Below are positions 42,183 through 51,114 of a stretch of 64,000 nucleotides of DNA, piece after piece. Each line of letters begins with the position of its first letter. Positions within the stretch are counted from its first letter, which is position 1. The DNA is taken from the NCBI GenBank assembly GCA_963575745.1, contig CAUYUJ010015016.1, forward strand, positions 906,244 through 970,243. The letters run 5' to 3'. The notes under the pieces were generated by a model, which was not told where the DNA came from, ran no database searches, and saw only the letters and a program-made list of their open reading frames with translations. The position numbers and the translations under genes are program-made. This stretch comes from Prorocentrum cordatum (taxonomy: Eukaryota; Sar; Dinophyceae; Prorocentrales; Prorocentraceae).

Positions 42183-43293
42183 GCGGCTTAGCCGCTGAGA
42201 AGTTGGACTGTCGGTCCAAACGATACTCGAATTGTGCGAGTCCTAGTTTTTGGTTTTTGTCTGCAGGATGGGAGTCGCGCTGAGGGCCCCTGCCGTCAAC
42301 TAACAGAGGCACATCATCCACAGACAAACCCCCAGGACCGTCGTCATCAAGATCGGCCACGGAGTCAATGCGTGGTGCGTCCTCGCCTTCCTGGGGAGGC
42401 GGTGGCACCGGAATGGCAGGATCATCAGCATTAAACATGTTGTCCGGTCTTATCCCTGTGGCTGGTTGCGGTCCGTCTGAGACGGCCGCGCCTTCTCCTG
42501 TTTCTGTAGGGATTGTGACGGAACGTACCTCCGTCGCCGCTTTCTCGTATGCTTGTCGCAAAGGAAACTGAGGCGACTGGTCGTCAGCAGTACCATCTAA
42601 GATGTTGCTGTACACTTGGTCAGACTTCTCGATCGTGGGTCGTTTCCCCTCTGGAGTGCGCCCTGACCCCGTATTCAGTCCGTCCAATTGTCTCAGAGGT
42701 ATTACGTAACTATCAGGTCCAACCAATCCCCCCGCTTTGTGCACATACCCCAAATATATCCCTGGAACCATCGTTGCTCCAGTCTTGGCAGTGCGGAAAC
42801 GGGATTCAGGCGGAGGCACACAACGGATAAGTGATCCGAAGGGAAGAAGCGGAGCATTGAACTGGCATCCGAAGCGTCTTTCCCAGCTGGGCTGCCCTTC
42901 AGCAGGGGTCCTTGCATTGTAGCATAAGCATAAATATCGAACTGCATAGGTCCAATATGGTGGTGGAAGACCAGCCTGCATGAGTAAGGCTCTAGCACCC
43001 ATCTGCACCGCGCCGTTCGCACGCTCGGCGACAGCATTTTGTTTCTTGTTTCCTGGGATGGTAAGATCATGGGCAACATTGAGCTCGTAACATGCCCTAG
43101 CGAGCTCTCTTGCACCATCTGTATAACAGTCTTCTAACTTTCCCTCCGGGGCTCTAAGGTTTACTAAAAAGTTACAACCGTGAACCGCAGACTTGTCGTG
43201 TACACCCTGAGCGGCGAGAAAATCTGTAGCTCGGTCGCGAAAAGTCAAACGCGGTCTCGTCGTGGAGTCCCCGCGAGAGTTCATCCATCGCAA
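42031..43293 (-). CDS. Inner element integrase core
   Basis: RATDFLAAQGVHDKSAVHGC, CYTDGARELARACYELNVAHD, LTIPGNKKQNAVAERANG, GARALLMQAGLPPPYW and YLCLCYNARTPAEGQPSWERRFG match the retroviral-type integrase core of copia elements. The second Asp is in YTDG and the Glu is in VAERANG, 30 residues apart. The first Asp is probably in TTMDHW of the preceding frame; the two frames exchange near 43235. The C-terminal half (KFR-type tail, GYVHKAGGLVGPDSY) ends in an acidic linker with a perfect CCGTCTGAGACGG palindrome (42473). D-x30-E is shorter than the canonical 35. Confidence 0.82.
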   Translation of the reverse strand: MRWMNSRGDSTTRPRLTFRDRATDFLAAQGVHDKSAVHGCNFLVNLRAPEGKLEDCYTDGARELARACYELNVAHDLTIPGNKKQNAVAERANGAVQMGARALLMQAGLPPPYWTYAVRYLCLCYNARTPAEGQPSWERRFGCQFNAPLLPFGSLIRCVPPPESRFRTAKTGATMVPGIYLGYVHKAGGLVGPDSYVIPLRQLDGLNTGSGRTPEGKRPTIEKSDQVYSNILDGTADDQSPQFPLRQAYEKAATEVRSVTIPTETGEGAAVSDGPQPATGIRPDNMFNADDPAIPVPPPPQEGEDAPRIDSVADLDDDGPGGLSVDDVPLLVDGRGPQRDSHPADKNQKLGLAQFEYRLDRQSNFSAAKPREKVPGKWQLLARTIKIWIQCNISKTDGLLLDFKRRISSETPVVRSSKDM

Positions 43294-44806
43294 ACCAATG
43301 ATCCATCGTCGTCAGTTGTCCGAACGAAGTGGGGTTAGCGCATGGGCGAGGAACATTTAGCCCTTTGTTCTGCGCTTTGCGCTGTTGTTTTCTGATGGCT
43401 TTGGCCCAATTGCGCACTGGGCAATATGGGTTCTTAGGAGTATGAGTTAGAAGGCGCGGTAGGGAGGCTGCAGCCTTTTTGAGCCGCTCGGCAAGAGTCT
43501 CCGACACCTCAACCTCCGCAACGTCTGGGTCTAAATCTGGCGGTGCGTCGACGTCGACCAAGTCGACACCGTCAGCGTCTCCAGCTTCACCCTCCTCGGG
43601 TCCTGGGGCCGCGTTGCACGCATCGGAGTCCAGTCCTCTACTTGCTTCGTACGGGAGGTATCCTGAAACTCCACATCCAAAATGGCATCTATATGCGGCA
43701 GCACAAGCCTCGGCTTTGCCGGGCTGCTCGTCGAATGAACCGACGGCTTGACCGTGGTCGGGCAAAGCTGAGAGACTATTGGAGGCAGCAATACCGGTTG
43801 GCGTCCGATTCCAACCGCATTCGCTGGCCAACTGAAGCGAATAGTAGAAGTAGGTGATGGTATCCGCAGAGTCTATCGAAGACGGGAAATAGGGCGCGAT
43901 CTCGGTCGGCCGCCCATCAGCGTAGCTGTGGGTACCAATCAGCTCATGTGTGTGCAGGTCTATGGTTACGCGAGTCTGGACAGCGTGGGGCGGAGGGCCT
44001 CCCGCAGATTCCACGTTGTCCAGGAATGCCTTGGCGCCCAGCGTCACGCAACACCACCGCTCGAGGGGCTCGCTCCTTCTGGCGGCAGCTGCGCACATCC
44101 ACTGACCCAGCGCCTCTTTGCCTGATAGGGTCAAGTATGGTATCTTGCCCTCAACGGCTAGGTCCACTCTTTGGCCGTTGGGCAACAGTAGGTAGGGCCT
44201 TTGGCCAGCTGGCCAAAAGAAACTAAAGCCGCGATCCATGCACCGCTCTCCTACCGAGATCACGCACGGGGTCTCCGGCATGACTAGAGCGTTAAAACTA
44301 CCACCCTTAAATTTGGGACACGCGATGCGAACTGAACCTAGAGCCTTGGATTCTCCCCCGGCAGTGTTCAGGAGTGATCGATTGCGGAAGCTTTCGTAGC
44401 AATATCATTGCACCTGCGCTCCTAATGTATTTCTCCGCAATTAGGTTGTACCCGCACCCAGTATCTATAATGAAGCTCAATGCCCCCGGATACGCAGCGT
44501 CTTTGTCTGTGCATCCAGCAGCGGCTGAGCCGTGCGGGCTTTCTTTCCCCTCTTCGTCTATCAACCAGAGATGCCAGACGTGATCTTGCAGGTCTGATGA
44601 TCTGATCAAAGCCTCTGCGACAGACGCCCTCGACTGTATCGACATATGTCGGCGTATCTTCCTGGGAACTTCCATCTGTCTTTGCTACTTGAAAGCAACT
44701 CTTTCAAGTCGTGGCGACGCGCCGTTCTCCAAATGATAGTCGGCCCCTCAGTAGAGGGGTGAAAACGGACACGGAGATTGCATCGGTTGCTATCCCGATG
44801 TCTCAT
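43172..44806 (-). CDS. Inner element protease and pre-integrase region
   Basis: About 44675-44370 reads WHLWLIDEEGKESPHGS, then GALSFIIDTGCGYNLIAEKYI, a retropepsin-type D-T-G active site. The frame changes near 44365 and continues NTAGGESKALGSVRIA, MPETPCVISVGERCMDRGFSF, WPAGQRPYLLLPNGQRVDL, the usual second half of such proteases. A 200-residue acidic linker follows, then LLTHTPKNPYCPVRNWAKAIRKQQRK, a pre-integrase zinc-region remnant, and FGQLTTMDHWFAMDELSRG, the start of the integrase core. The palindrome at 44522 sits in the protease N-terminal linker (HGSAAAG). Confidence 0.78.
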
Positions 44807-45220
44807 GCAACTCTTACCAGGGGGAACGCACCAGTACTTTTTGATCGCGCCCCGAGAAAGAGGGCACAGGAAATTCGCAAGGACATTGACGAGACTCTCG
44901 ACCTGTTTCCTGCCGTCCTGTTGAAACTCACCTTTGGAGGTATCCCAATAGTCTCCTCCATCGGCACTAGAGGCAATAGCCCAAAATTTAAGGCTGATTT
45001 ATTTTTGCCCTGGGAAGCCCCGGAATAATGGGGCGGGGCACGCGACGGCACCCAAGCTGATTGAATCAGTGGGTCTTTCCCAGACCCCCCGTTTTCTGCT
45101 CAACCGACGCAGGCTTCGCCACGTCGGCCGAACGAGGACGACAAGAAAGAAGACCATTAACAAAATTATGTCTGTCATCCCTCCAGCACTGACGGCTGAG
45201 CCGCCAGTGTGGAGCCATTG
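44807..45220 (-). other. Degenerate region between Gag and protease
   Basis: Three short frames alternate (CRPRSADVAKPASVEQK, KSALNFGLLPLVPMEETIG, FNRTAGNRSRVSSMSLR). It is probably coding sequence broken by small indels; no motif assigned. Confidence 0.35.
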
Positions 45221-46721
45221 TCACGTAGCTGGATGACCTGGGGTGGTCTTGGCGAAGCAGCATTCTTTCCCGCGTGAGCACTTTCCCGTTTCTCTGTAAG
45301 AGCGACAGACCATGTCTTTGCCTTTGCCACCGCCTTTGTTTTTCCCTCCATCCTTTTTGCGTTTGTCGGAATCAGCACTAGTGGCTCTGGAGCCACCGTT
45401 ACTTCCCGTCGAAGATATATCGGCAGCAGCAGCATTGGCCTGTTTGGATGTACGCTCATATCCCAAAGATTGTCCAGCGTCAAGTCTCGCTTGTTCCCAC
45501 TTGTCACGCTTCAATTTCTCGGCATCGGTTAGCCTTCTATGGGCCTTGTGGCATCCGTCTTCGGATCCTCGACAATTCGCGGGGTCTCGGGAGTATGCGT
45601 AACACGGAATATTACTGTCTTTCCCACGCGACTGACTTCTATTCTTCTGCTGTCCTCCTTTCCCTCGGTTTCCAGTCGGGGTCTGGGATCGGCCCTGCCC
45701 CTTTCGGCCCCTGTCCTTCGATCTACCTCTAGGGTTCTTATCCTGGGCAGGGGCGGCGCTGGACTTCCGTCCCGCACTCGGCTGAGCCGGCGCGGCGTTC
45801 TTGGGCTTCTTGCGGTTGAAGGGACAGCCTTTTCCTGCATGCGGGCAAGTTTCGCCGTTGGTAACGTATCTGCACATGGTTTCGCCCTTGGTTTTCCCGC
45901 TTTTCATGACATCCGAGGATTGCCCCAACTTAGTGGCAATCTCTGCCGGGGCGGCTTTGCTGCCTGCATTCCTCCGATTGTCATTGCCTCCGCCTCCGCC
46001 GAATCGTGCTTGTCTGGCTAAGGTTTCCCCATGCGCGCTGATGTTCCATTATCCTTTTTCTCGCAACATCATTTCTTCAATCTGCTCCATCAGCCATTCG
46101 TAAGTTTTGACACCTTGTCCCGTTCTGTCTTTCGACAACTCATAACTTACATATAAACTCCAGTTTGCTCGGCTTTCTGCATTGTTCAAGAAAGTGCGCA
46201 TGAATCGAGGCCCTCATCTCATCGGACGGAGGCTTGGCGCCATAAAGCTGTTGATACACATCTGTCCATTCATTGTAGAAATTATACAGGTCAGCATCAG
46301 GCTTGTGCGGGTCTATCTTCACTTTGAAGAGGTCACGCGAAATGCGATGTTGTCCCAACTCCGACCTTACCGAACACCAGTGACAAATAGCCCGCGCCAT
46401 CTCGCGTCCAGTGATAAGCCTTCCCTCGGTCTGGGCGCTGAATTCCATGCGAGTAACCTGTTGAAGGAGATGAGTATGATGAGGAGGCTGATATCGACTC
46501 TTTCGCATCTTGTTGAACTTCTCGATAATATGCGTTGCGGTCATAAGGTCGAGACGCTGGAATCGCCCAGCATCTTTGAGTTGCTCATCCTCCACGGCTG
46601 GATCCATAGCCTCGGCAATCCAGTGCTGCGCTGCCTGGCTCTCTGGCGATGACCCAGCGATGGCGCGTATTGCGTGCATTTTCCACTCGCGAATGTTCGT
46701 AACATCTGGGATGTCCAACAA
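45221..46721 (-). CDS. Inner element Gag with CCCH zinc fingers
   Basis: 46721-46140 encodes a helical capsid-like region (DVTNIREWKMHAIRAI, HRISRDLFKVKIDPHKPDA, DLYNFYNEWTDVYQQLYG). A frame slip at GAGTTTATATG near 46145 leads to YELSKDRTGQGVKTYEWLME, TAA 46049-46051 (MMLREKG-stop-WNISAHG, Gln-compatible), and a basic nucleocapsid (45928-45221). The latter has CCCH-like clusters: CRYVTNGETCPHAGKGCPF, CYAYSRDPANCRGSEDGCHKAH and CRSYRETGKCSRGKECCF. The last lacks the expected His three residues after the third Cys. CCCH fingers replacing the usual CCHC knuckle fit RNA binding by Gag. The palindrome at 45779 encodes Ala-Gln-Pro between clusters. Confidence 0.75.
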
Positions 46722-46783
46722 ATCAGTTTTCTGGTTGTTACCAACCTGTCTCCACTGATCTAACGGCGTGCTCTCGTCAATTA

Positions 46784-47712
46784 CTATCGAGTCGTGCGGT
46801 CCGCCGGGGCCTTGAGGCCCCCTGCGTCCACCCCCACTATCAGAGGGGTCTGACCCCCTGGGCTCCCCGGAAGCGATCCTCGTGGTCCTCTACCACGATC
46901 ATCTTCGTGCGAAGACACGATCTCAGTGTTGGGAGCATCGCTCTTGTCGTCATCTTCTCCTCCGTTTCCTGCATGGCCCGACGACTTAGTCGCCGTCGCT
47001 CCCTCAGGACCATCTCCATAGGTTGCGCGGAGATTGGCAAGAGTGTTATTTTCGTCAAGCCCAGTTAGCCTCATCCCTGCAGGGAGTCCACTTTCAGCAG
47101 TGCTCGGCTTAGCCGGACCTCCAAGGGCAGGTCCTGGGACATAATAATGTTGATGCAACAACGGCCCCACGGGGGTTCTTGCGAAAGCAACGGAAATCCG
47201 AACGACTTCGATGTGAGTCCGACTTCACGTTTAGTTTCAGTATACGGATTCGGGTCGGCGATGATAACCTTAAGCCTCATCTTTCCTATCTCTCTGTTAA
47301 CCGCGTTCGATGCAATCTCTTCTTCTCGCATGTTAGCCGCTGACCTTTCACCCTTCCACAGGTCGCATCTAGAGCATCTCCTCGTACTCGCATCGATATG
47401 CTCGTCGCAAGCCGAGTTGCCACATCAGACGCAATTGTCTGTCTTTGGACGACAACAAACGGCACAACACTGGTCCACGGGAAGCGTGATTCCATTGCCA
47501 TCAGGAGGAGGGCGCGTTGCACCTCCTACCAGCATGGTCGATACTCCCGCATTTGCCACGGTCGTCTGGTCGAATTGCGTAGGGGCAGATGCAATGCTCG
47601 ACGACTGGGCCCTCGATAGCTGGTGTATGTTCGACCCGAACGGCTTAGCCGGCGGGCATTTAGTGTTGCTCGACCTTATACGCTGAAGAGACGATCTGGC
47701 TTCCTCATGCGA
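46784..47712 (-). CDS. Inner element zinc-finger ORF (unknown)
   Basis: It follows the preceding ORF in frame after TAA 47713-47715 (NLYLEEL-stop-SHEEARSSLQ). A Pro/Ser/Thr N terminus with a palindrome (47641, PPAKPFG) leads to a Cys/His cluster (CCAVCC, then CV-stop-CGNSACDEHID and RRCSRCDLW), broken only by TGA 47425-47427 at a Trp-compatible site. The pattern of Cys pairs with DEH resembles RING/B-box-like cross-braced fingers. After MREEEIASNAVNREIGKMRLK and VIIADPNPYTETKREVG, the frame changes near the palindrome 47105 to an acidic/Gly tail. Family unknown. Confidence 0.55.
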
Positions 47713-49651
47713 TTAAAGCTCTTCCAGATAGAGATTGCTCTGGTTGGTTATCTTCGCAGCTACAGCTTGGGCGTCGTTTGCTTTCAGCCTGGCGGCTTTG
47801 AGCTCTTCTTGTGATCCCTGCTTTTCTCGTTCAGCCACGGCTGTCGCGATTTGTTCTCCTTCTATCTTGGCCGCTGCAACGGCAGCGGCAGCCGCGTGGG
47901 CGTCCGCAGATTCTTCGTTCGCCATCATAACGGCCCGTCTCTCCGAAGTCAATAATTCTCTGTATTTGTCTTCTGCCCCCCTCTCCACTTGCCATTTCAC
48001 GGCCTCAGTCTGGTTGCACAGGTGTTCTACCAGCGCTTGTTCACGCTCTCTAGCGGCCATGGCTAGGGCGATCCGCTCAGCCTCAAACGTTTTCCTGGCT
48101 TCGATCATGGGTTTCAATTTATTCTTCTCTGTCCAATCGAGCCCTTTCAGCCAGATTCGCCTCATTAGTCAGAAACTCTCTCTGAGTGCTAGCCTCTGCT
48201 AGCCTGGCCTGGTCTTGAATAGACTGCAAGAAGAGGTATGCGCAGTTGTGCTCGTCCATTGGGTAGCACTCCGCGCATAGCCATTGCATGTTGCACTTGT
48301 TGCAAACGCCCGAGCAATTCCTGCGCACTGTCGGGCTTGCTGGCACTTCCCGGGGCATCTGTTCTCCGCCTGAGGCGCGCAGCCAGGATTGGGATTCCAA
48401 CATACCTCCATCATAGAAACTGCACTGTTGCTCCTAGAGGTAGACCTCGCCCCTGATCTTGGTATTTTGGGTCTTCCCCTGCTCGAAGAATTCGATCTGG
48501 GGCGAGCAAAAAAACTTTCTGGTGGTTTGGGCGCATTTAAGAGCTCCTCATCCTTCTCGTCTTGTTTGATTAGCTGAGAGTATATATCTTGTTGTCCGAC
48601 CATTTCTTCGTGCTCAGCAACAGCCGGAATGGTAGGTTGCCCCTCGCCTGAGGTGGTGGCGTTACGGAAGAAGCCTCCCTGCAAAGGCGAGACGTTTAGC
48701 TCATAGTCCTCATTCCGTTGTTTCCTGAGGTTAGGCGCAGGAGTTCGCCCAGTGGACTCCCTCTCATGCTTCGTTTGAGTCTCCGTCCTGTCCGCCTGAG
48801 GCGCCAGAATACTAGCGTCTTCGTCGGATCCATCTGGGGGCCAACTTTTGTCTCGAGCAGGGATGCCTGCATCCATCATCACGGACAACGCTCGGCTCAG
48901 GGAAGTTTCATTATTGATACTATCAAAATTTTCTTCCATGCAATATATTTCGTGATCTTTGTCTATCGGATCATCGCTATCCTGACCGAATTGTCCGTTA
49001 AGTGCCATAGGGATTGGGGCAGTAACATGCATGCCCACCCAATCTACGGGGACATTAGGATACGCATTCGGATTCCCTTGGGCCCCCCCTGGCCGGCTGG
49101 CTTCGCCAGCGGCAATGGAGGTAGCTTGTGGAGCATTCTGGATGGGACTTATCGACTCCGTCGAGTTGGCACTCAACCTTGAAGAGAATGCACCTCGTCT
49201 GGGCCTTGGCGCGACGCCTTCTCGCCCGCGAGGGTCGGGGGTTTGCTCACGATCACATATCGGAGCCCCTGCTGTGGGTATATCTACCGGCATTTCGGTT
49301 ATCCCATCAATACTTCTCCCCCTCATGACCCGATCGGCGATAGTTGAAGGAGGGGTTCGGTCTTGAATAGGACCGATTATATCTGTATCGTGTCCATCAT
49401 GTTGTTCAACGCGCCAATCTGCGCTTCTCGAGATATTAAACACGATATTAGTCTTATCATAGCTCTCTCCCGCAGCGACTGAATCGCGGGGCACGACTGA
49501 AAGATTCTTTTGTATCTAATGGCCCCGCGTCGACTGAGTCGCGCGTTTCGGCTGATAACCAGTCTTTCATCTGAGAATCGGGGTAAGATGACAAAGGAAT
49601 TAAGATCTCATGTTCACTCTGCTCAGGGAGAACGGAGGCGGGATGAGACAT
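47713..49651 (-). CDS. Inner element first ORF: acidic linker, zinc finger, coiled coil
   Basis: An ATG at 49651 (MSHPASVLPEQSEHEIL) starts the most 5' ORF of the minus-oriented element. The frame changes at the imperfect palindrome 49475-49487, continues as a 400-residue acidic, disordered region, and changes again at the palindrome 48367-48377. There it becomes a Cys/His finger (CSGVCNKCNMQWLCAECYPMDEHNC). A last change near 48150 gives a heptad-like Ala/Glu/Lys coiled coil (KPMIEARKTFEAERIALAMAAR) ending at TAA 47713-47715. The order disordered-finger-coiled coil suggests an assembly or RNA-binding protein, possibly an extra Gag module. Confidence 0.55.
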
Positions 49652-49737
49652 TGATAAGACAGATATCCGTTAAGCTAAACCACTCTATCAGGAATAGGAA
49701 GGGAGGAGGAAGGCCGAGGACGGACGACGACGAATCG

Positions 49738-49901
49738 CCCGCGCGCCCAAGCGCGCTCCTTTTCTCTCCTGCCAGCCGAGGTCGGCTGGTTCGAGCAGTT
49801 ATACAGCTGCAGAGACGCAGCATCAGTTCACGCGGACAGTTCCTTGCATGCAATCTAAGTTATGTTCTAATTCAGTATGAGGCGGAGGGGAGCATATTTA
49901 C
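49738..49901 (-). repeat. 164-bp terminal direct repeat, right copy (5' LTR-like)
   Basis: Same 164 bp as 22645-22808, from CCCGCGCGCCCA to GAGCATATTTAC. Similarity ends abruptly on both sides. The next base begins the resumed outer element. Confidence 0.85.
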
Positions 49902-50281
49902 TAGAAGAGCATCAGGCCGCGTGAGCCTGAGACCGAGCCGAACCCCAGCAAGACGGAGAAGCATTACGTCGAGGGGACCGAGAGGATGACGACAAGTGTG
50001 AACACCAAGCAGCCACGCCAGAAGAGGGTGCGCCACATGATGTGCCAGGCGCAATGCCGCTACAACCAGGATGCGCAGACGCCGAGGTTCCAGCCGCTGC
50101 CCGAGTACGCACACGGAGCTTTCATCGGATAGAGGACGACGACGGGGACCCAGCCTACGGCTACGTGGCGGCGGTGCCGCAGGAGCTGATGTGCATCGTG
50201 CTGCACACCTACGTGAGCGCCCACGAGGCGCGGACTTGCTTGCCTGGCGAGATCGACCGATCGCCCGGCGTGCTGAAATAA
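49902..50281 (+). CDS. Outer element C-terminal tail beyond the insertion
   Basis: The frame from 49905 reads KSIRPREPETEPNPSKTEKH, then MMCQAQCRYNQDAQTPRF and LPEYAHGAF to a TAG. Shifting one frame gives IEDDDGDPAYGYVAAVPQEL and VLHTYVSAHEARTCLPGEID to TAA 50279-50281. It has the composition of real coding sequence and lies between the inner element's repeat and the 3' LTR, where the outer Pol must end. It would sit on the far side of the membrane segment that closes the RNase H part at 22640. Function unknown. Confidence 0.55.
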
Positions 50282-50529
50282 TTAAGGAGATGTATGTCGC
50301 TGACGCGACCGCCGGTATGTTTCACATTCGGGTTTGACTGGCTTGTGCAGGGGACCTGCGGTGACAGTGATGCTTATCTGTGGTTTTGATTCGGTCTCGT
50401 TCCCGAAAGCTTGGAGTTTTCAGCCTTAGTTTGAGTTTGCCGTTTCAGTCTCCTGGTAAACGTCCGGGGAACCCTGAGTTTAGGCAATGTGGTTTGTAAT
50501 GTATCTGTGCTAACTCGTTTTTCCGCCCG
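50282..50529 (+). other. Outer element 3' untranslated region
   Basis: No open frame; AT content rises. A polypurine tract next to the 3' LTR is not evident (the sequence before 50530 is TTTTTCCGCCCG). Confidence 0.5.
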
Positions 50530-50745
50530 TGTCAATATCACCCACGTTTCATTGAGTTGTCATGTGTATGCAGTGTTAGTTGCATTGTTTATTAGCACAG
50601 TGTTTGATTATGATTGGACCGCTGCCGTTTGATGTTCAGGGGCCCCTGAGTCACAGGAAAAGGTTGCGTATTCTTTCCCAGATTATCAAGATAATCAGAT
50701 CACGTACATCCCGAGACAGACCTAGTGTGCTGTCATCGGTTGAGA
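50530..50745 (+). repeat. 3' LTR of outer copia element
   Basis: Matches 15791-16008 with about seven substitutions, most of them transitions, and one 2-bp deletion (TGTGTGTATG versus TGTGTATG). Followed by CCCAC. Confidence 0.9.
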
Positions 50746-51110
50746 CCCACCACCCTTCCCCTCCCCCCCCACTCCTCCTTCTCTCCTCATCCCCCCCCCC
50801 ATCCTCGAGGGCTGGTGCGAGGCTGATCAGAGGGCGCAGCAACAATCCCGTCGGGATATGTGCTCCGCGACGCCCCATGGTGTTCTACACCAATCTTGCA
50901 TCGGCTGCCTCATGCCCGCGGTCGCCCTTCCCCCCTTGTTTCCGTGCCCTGTCGCATGATTAGAGGGCGCGTGATCCACCGCCGCTTCTGGAACCCAGGC
51001 CGCCCCCGCTCCACGATTTCTGCTGCCTGCAGAGCTACCTGTGTTTTCAACTCGTTCCGAATATGTTCCTCCCCCCCCCCGAAAATCTCACACACACACA
51101 CAACACACAC
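50746..51110. other. No recognisable gene
   Basis: C-rich sequence to about 50810, then unique sequence with short frames and an (AC)n tract at 51090-51115. Confidence 0.5.
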
Positions 51111-51114
51111 ACAC

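Larger units (their letters stand above)
22645..49901 (-). mobile_element. Giant copia-like element (27.3 kb) nested in the outer element
   Basis: A 164-bp direct repeat (22645-22808 and 49738-49901, about 95% identical) brackets 27 kb of coding sequence read leftward. The order is zinc-finger ORFs, Gag with CCCH fingers, protease, integrase, RT and RNase H, then about 15 kb of accessory ORFs. On the minus strand a run of eight G directly precedes the 3' repeat, as a polypurine tract should. Joining outer sequence across the insertion brings the membrane segment next to a Glu/Pro/Thr tail, consistent with an insertion in the outer ORF. I see no clean target duplication, no TG...CA ends on the repeat and no convincing primer site, so calling the 164-bp repeats LTRs is inference. 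A 4.4-kb insert (27655-32011) inflates the size; the native length is about 22.9 kb. Confidence 0.72.
15791..50745 (+). mobile_element. Outer copia-type LTR retrotransposon, split by a nested element
   Basis: The element is bounded by two near-identical LTRs (15791-16008 and 50530-50745) in direct orientation. Both begin TGTCAATATC and end GGTTGAGA, forming an imperfect TGTCAA/TTGAGA terminal inverted repeat. The left flank is CCCAT and the right flank is CCCAC, compatible with a 5-bp target duplication carrying one change. A primer-binding-like site follows the left LTR. The internal order is Gag, protease, methyltransferase-like domain, integrase, RT, RNase H, membrane segment and a Cys-containing tail. 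Without the insertion at 22645-49901 the element is about 7.7 kb. The LTRs differ at about 7 sites plus a 2-bp indel (roughly 3%), so insertion was fairly recent in genomic terms. Confidence 0.82.
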
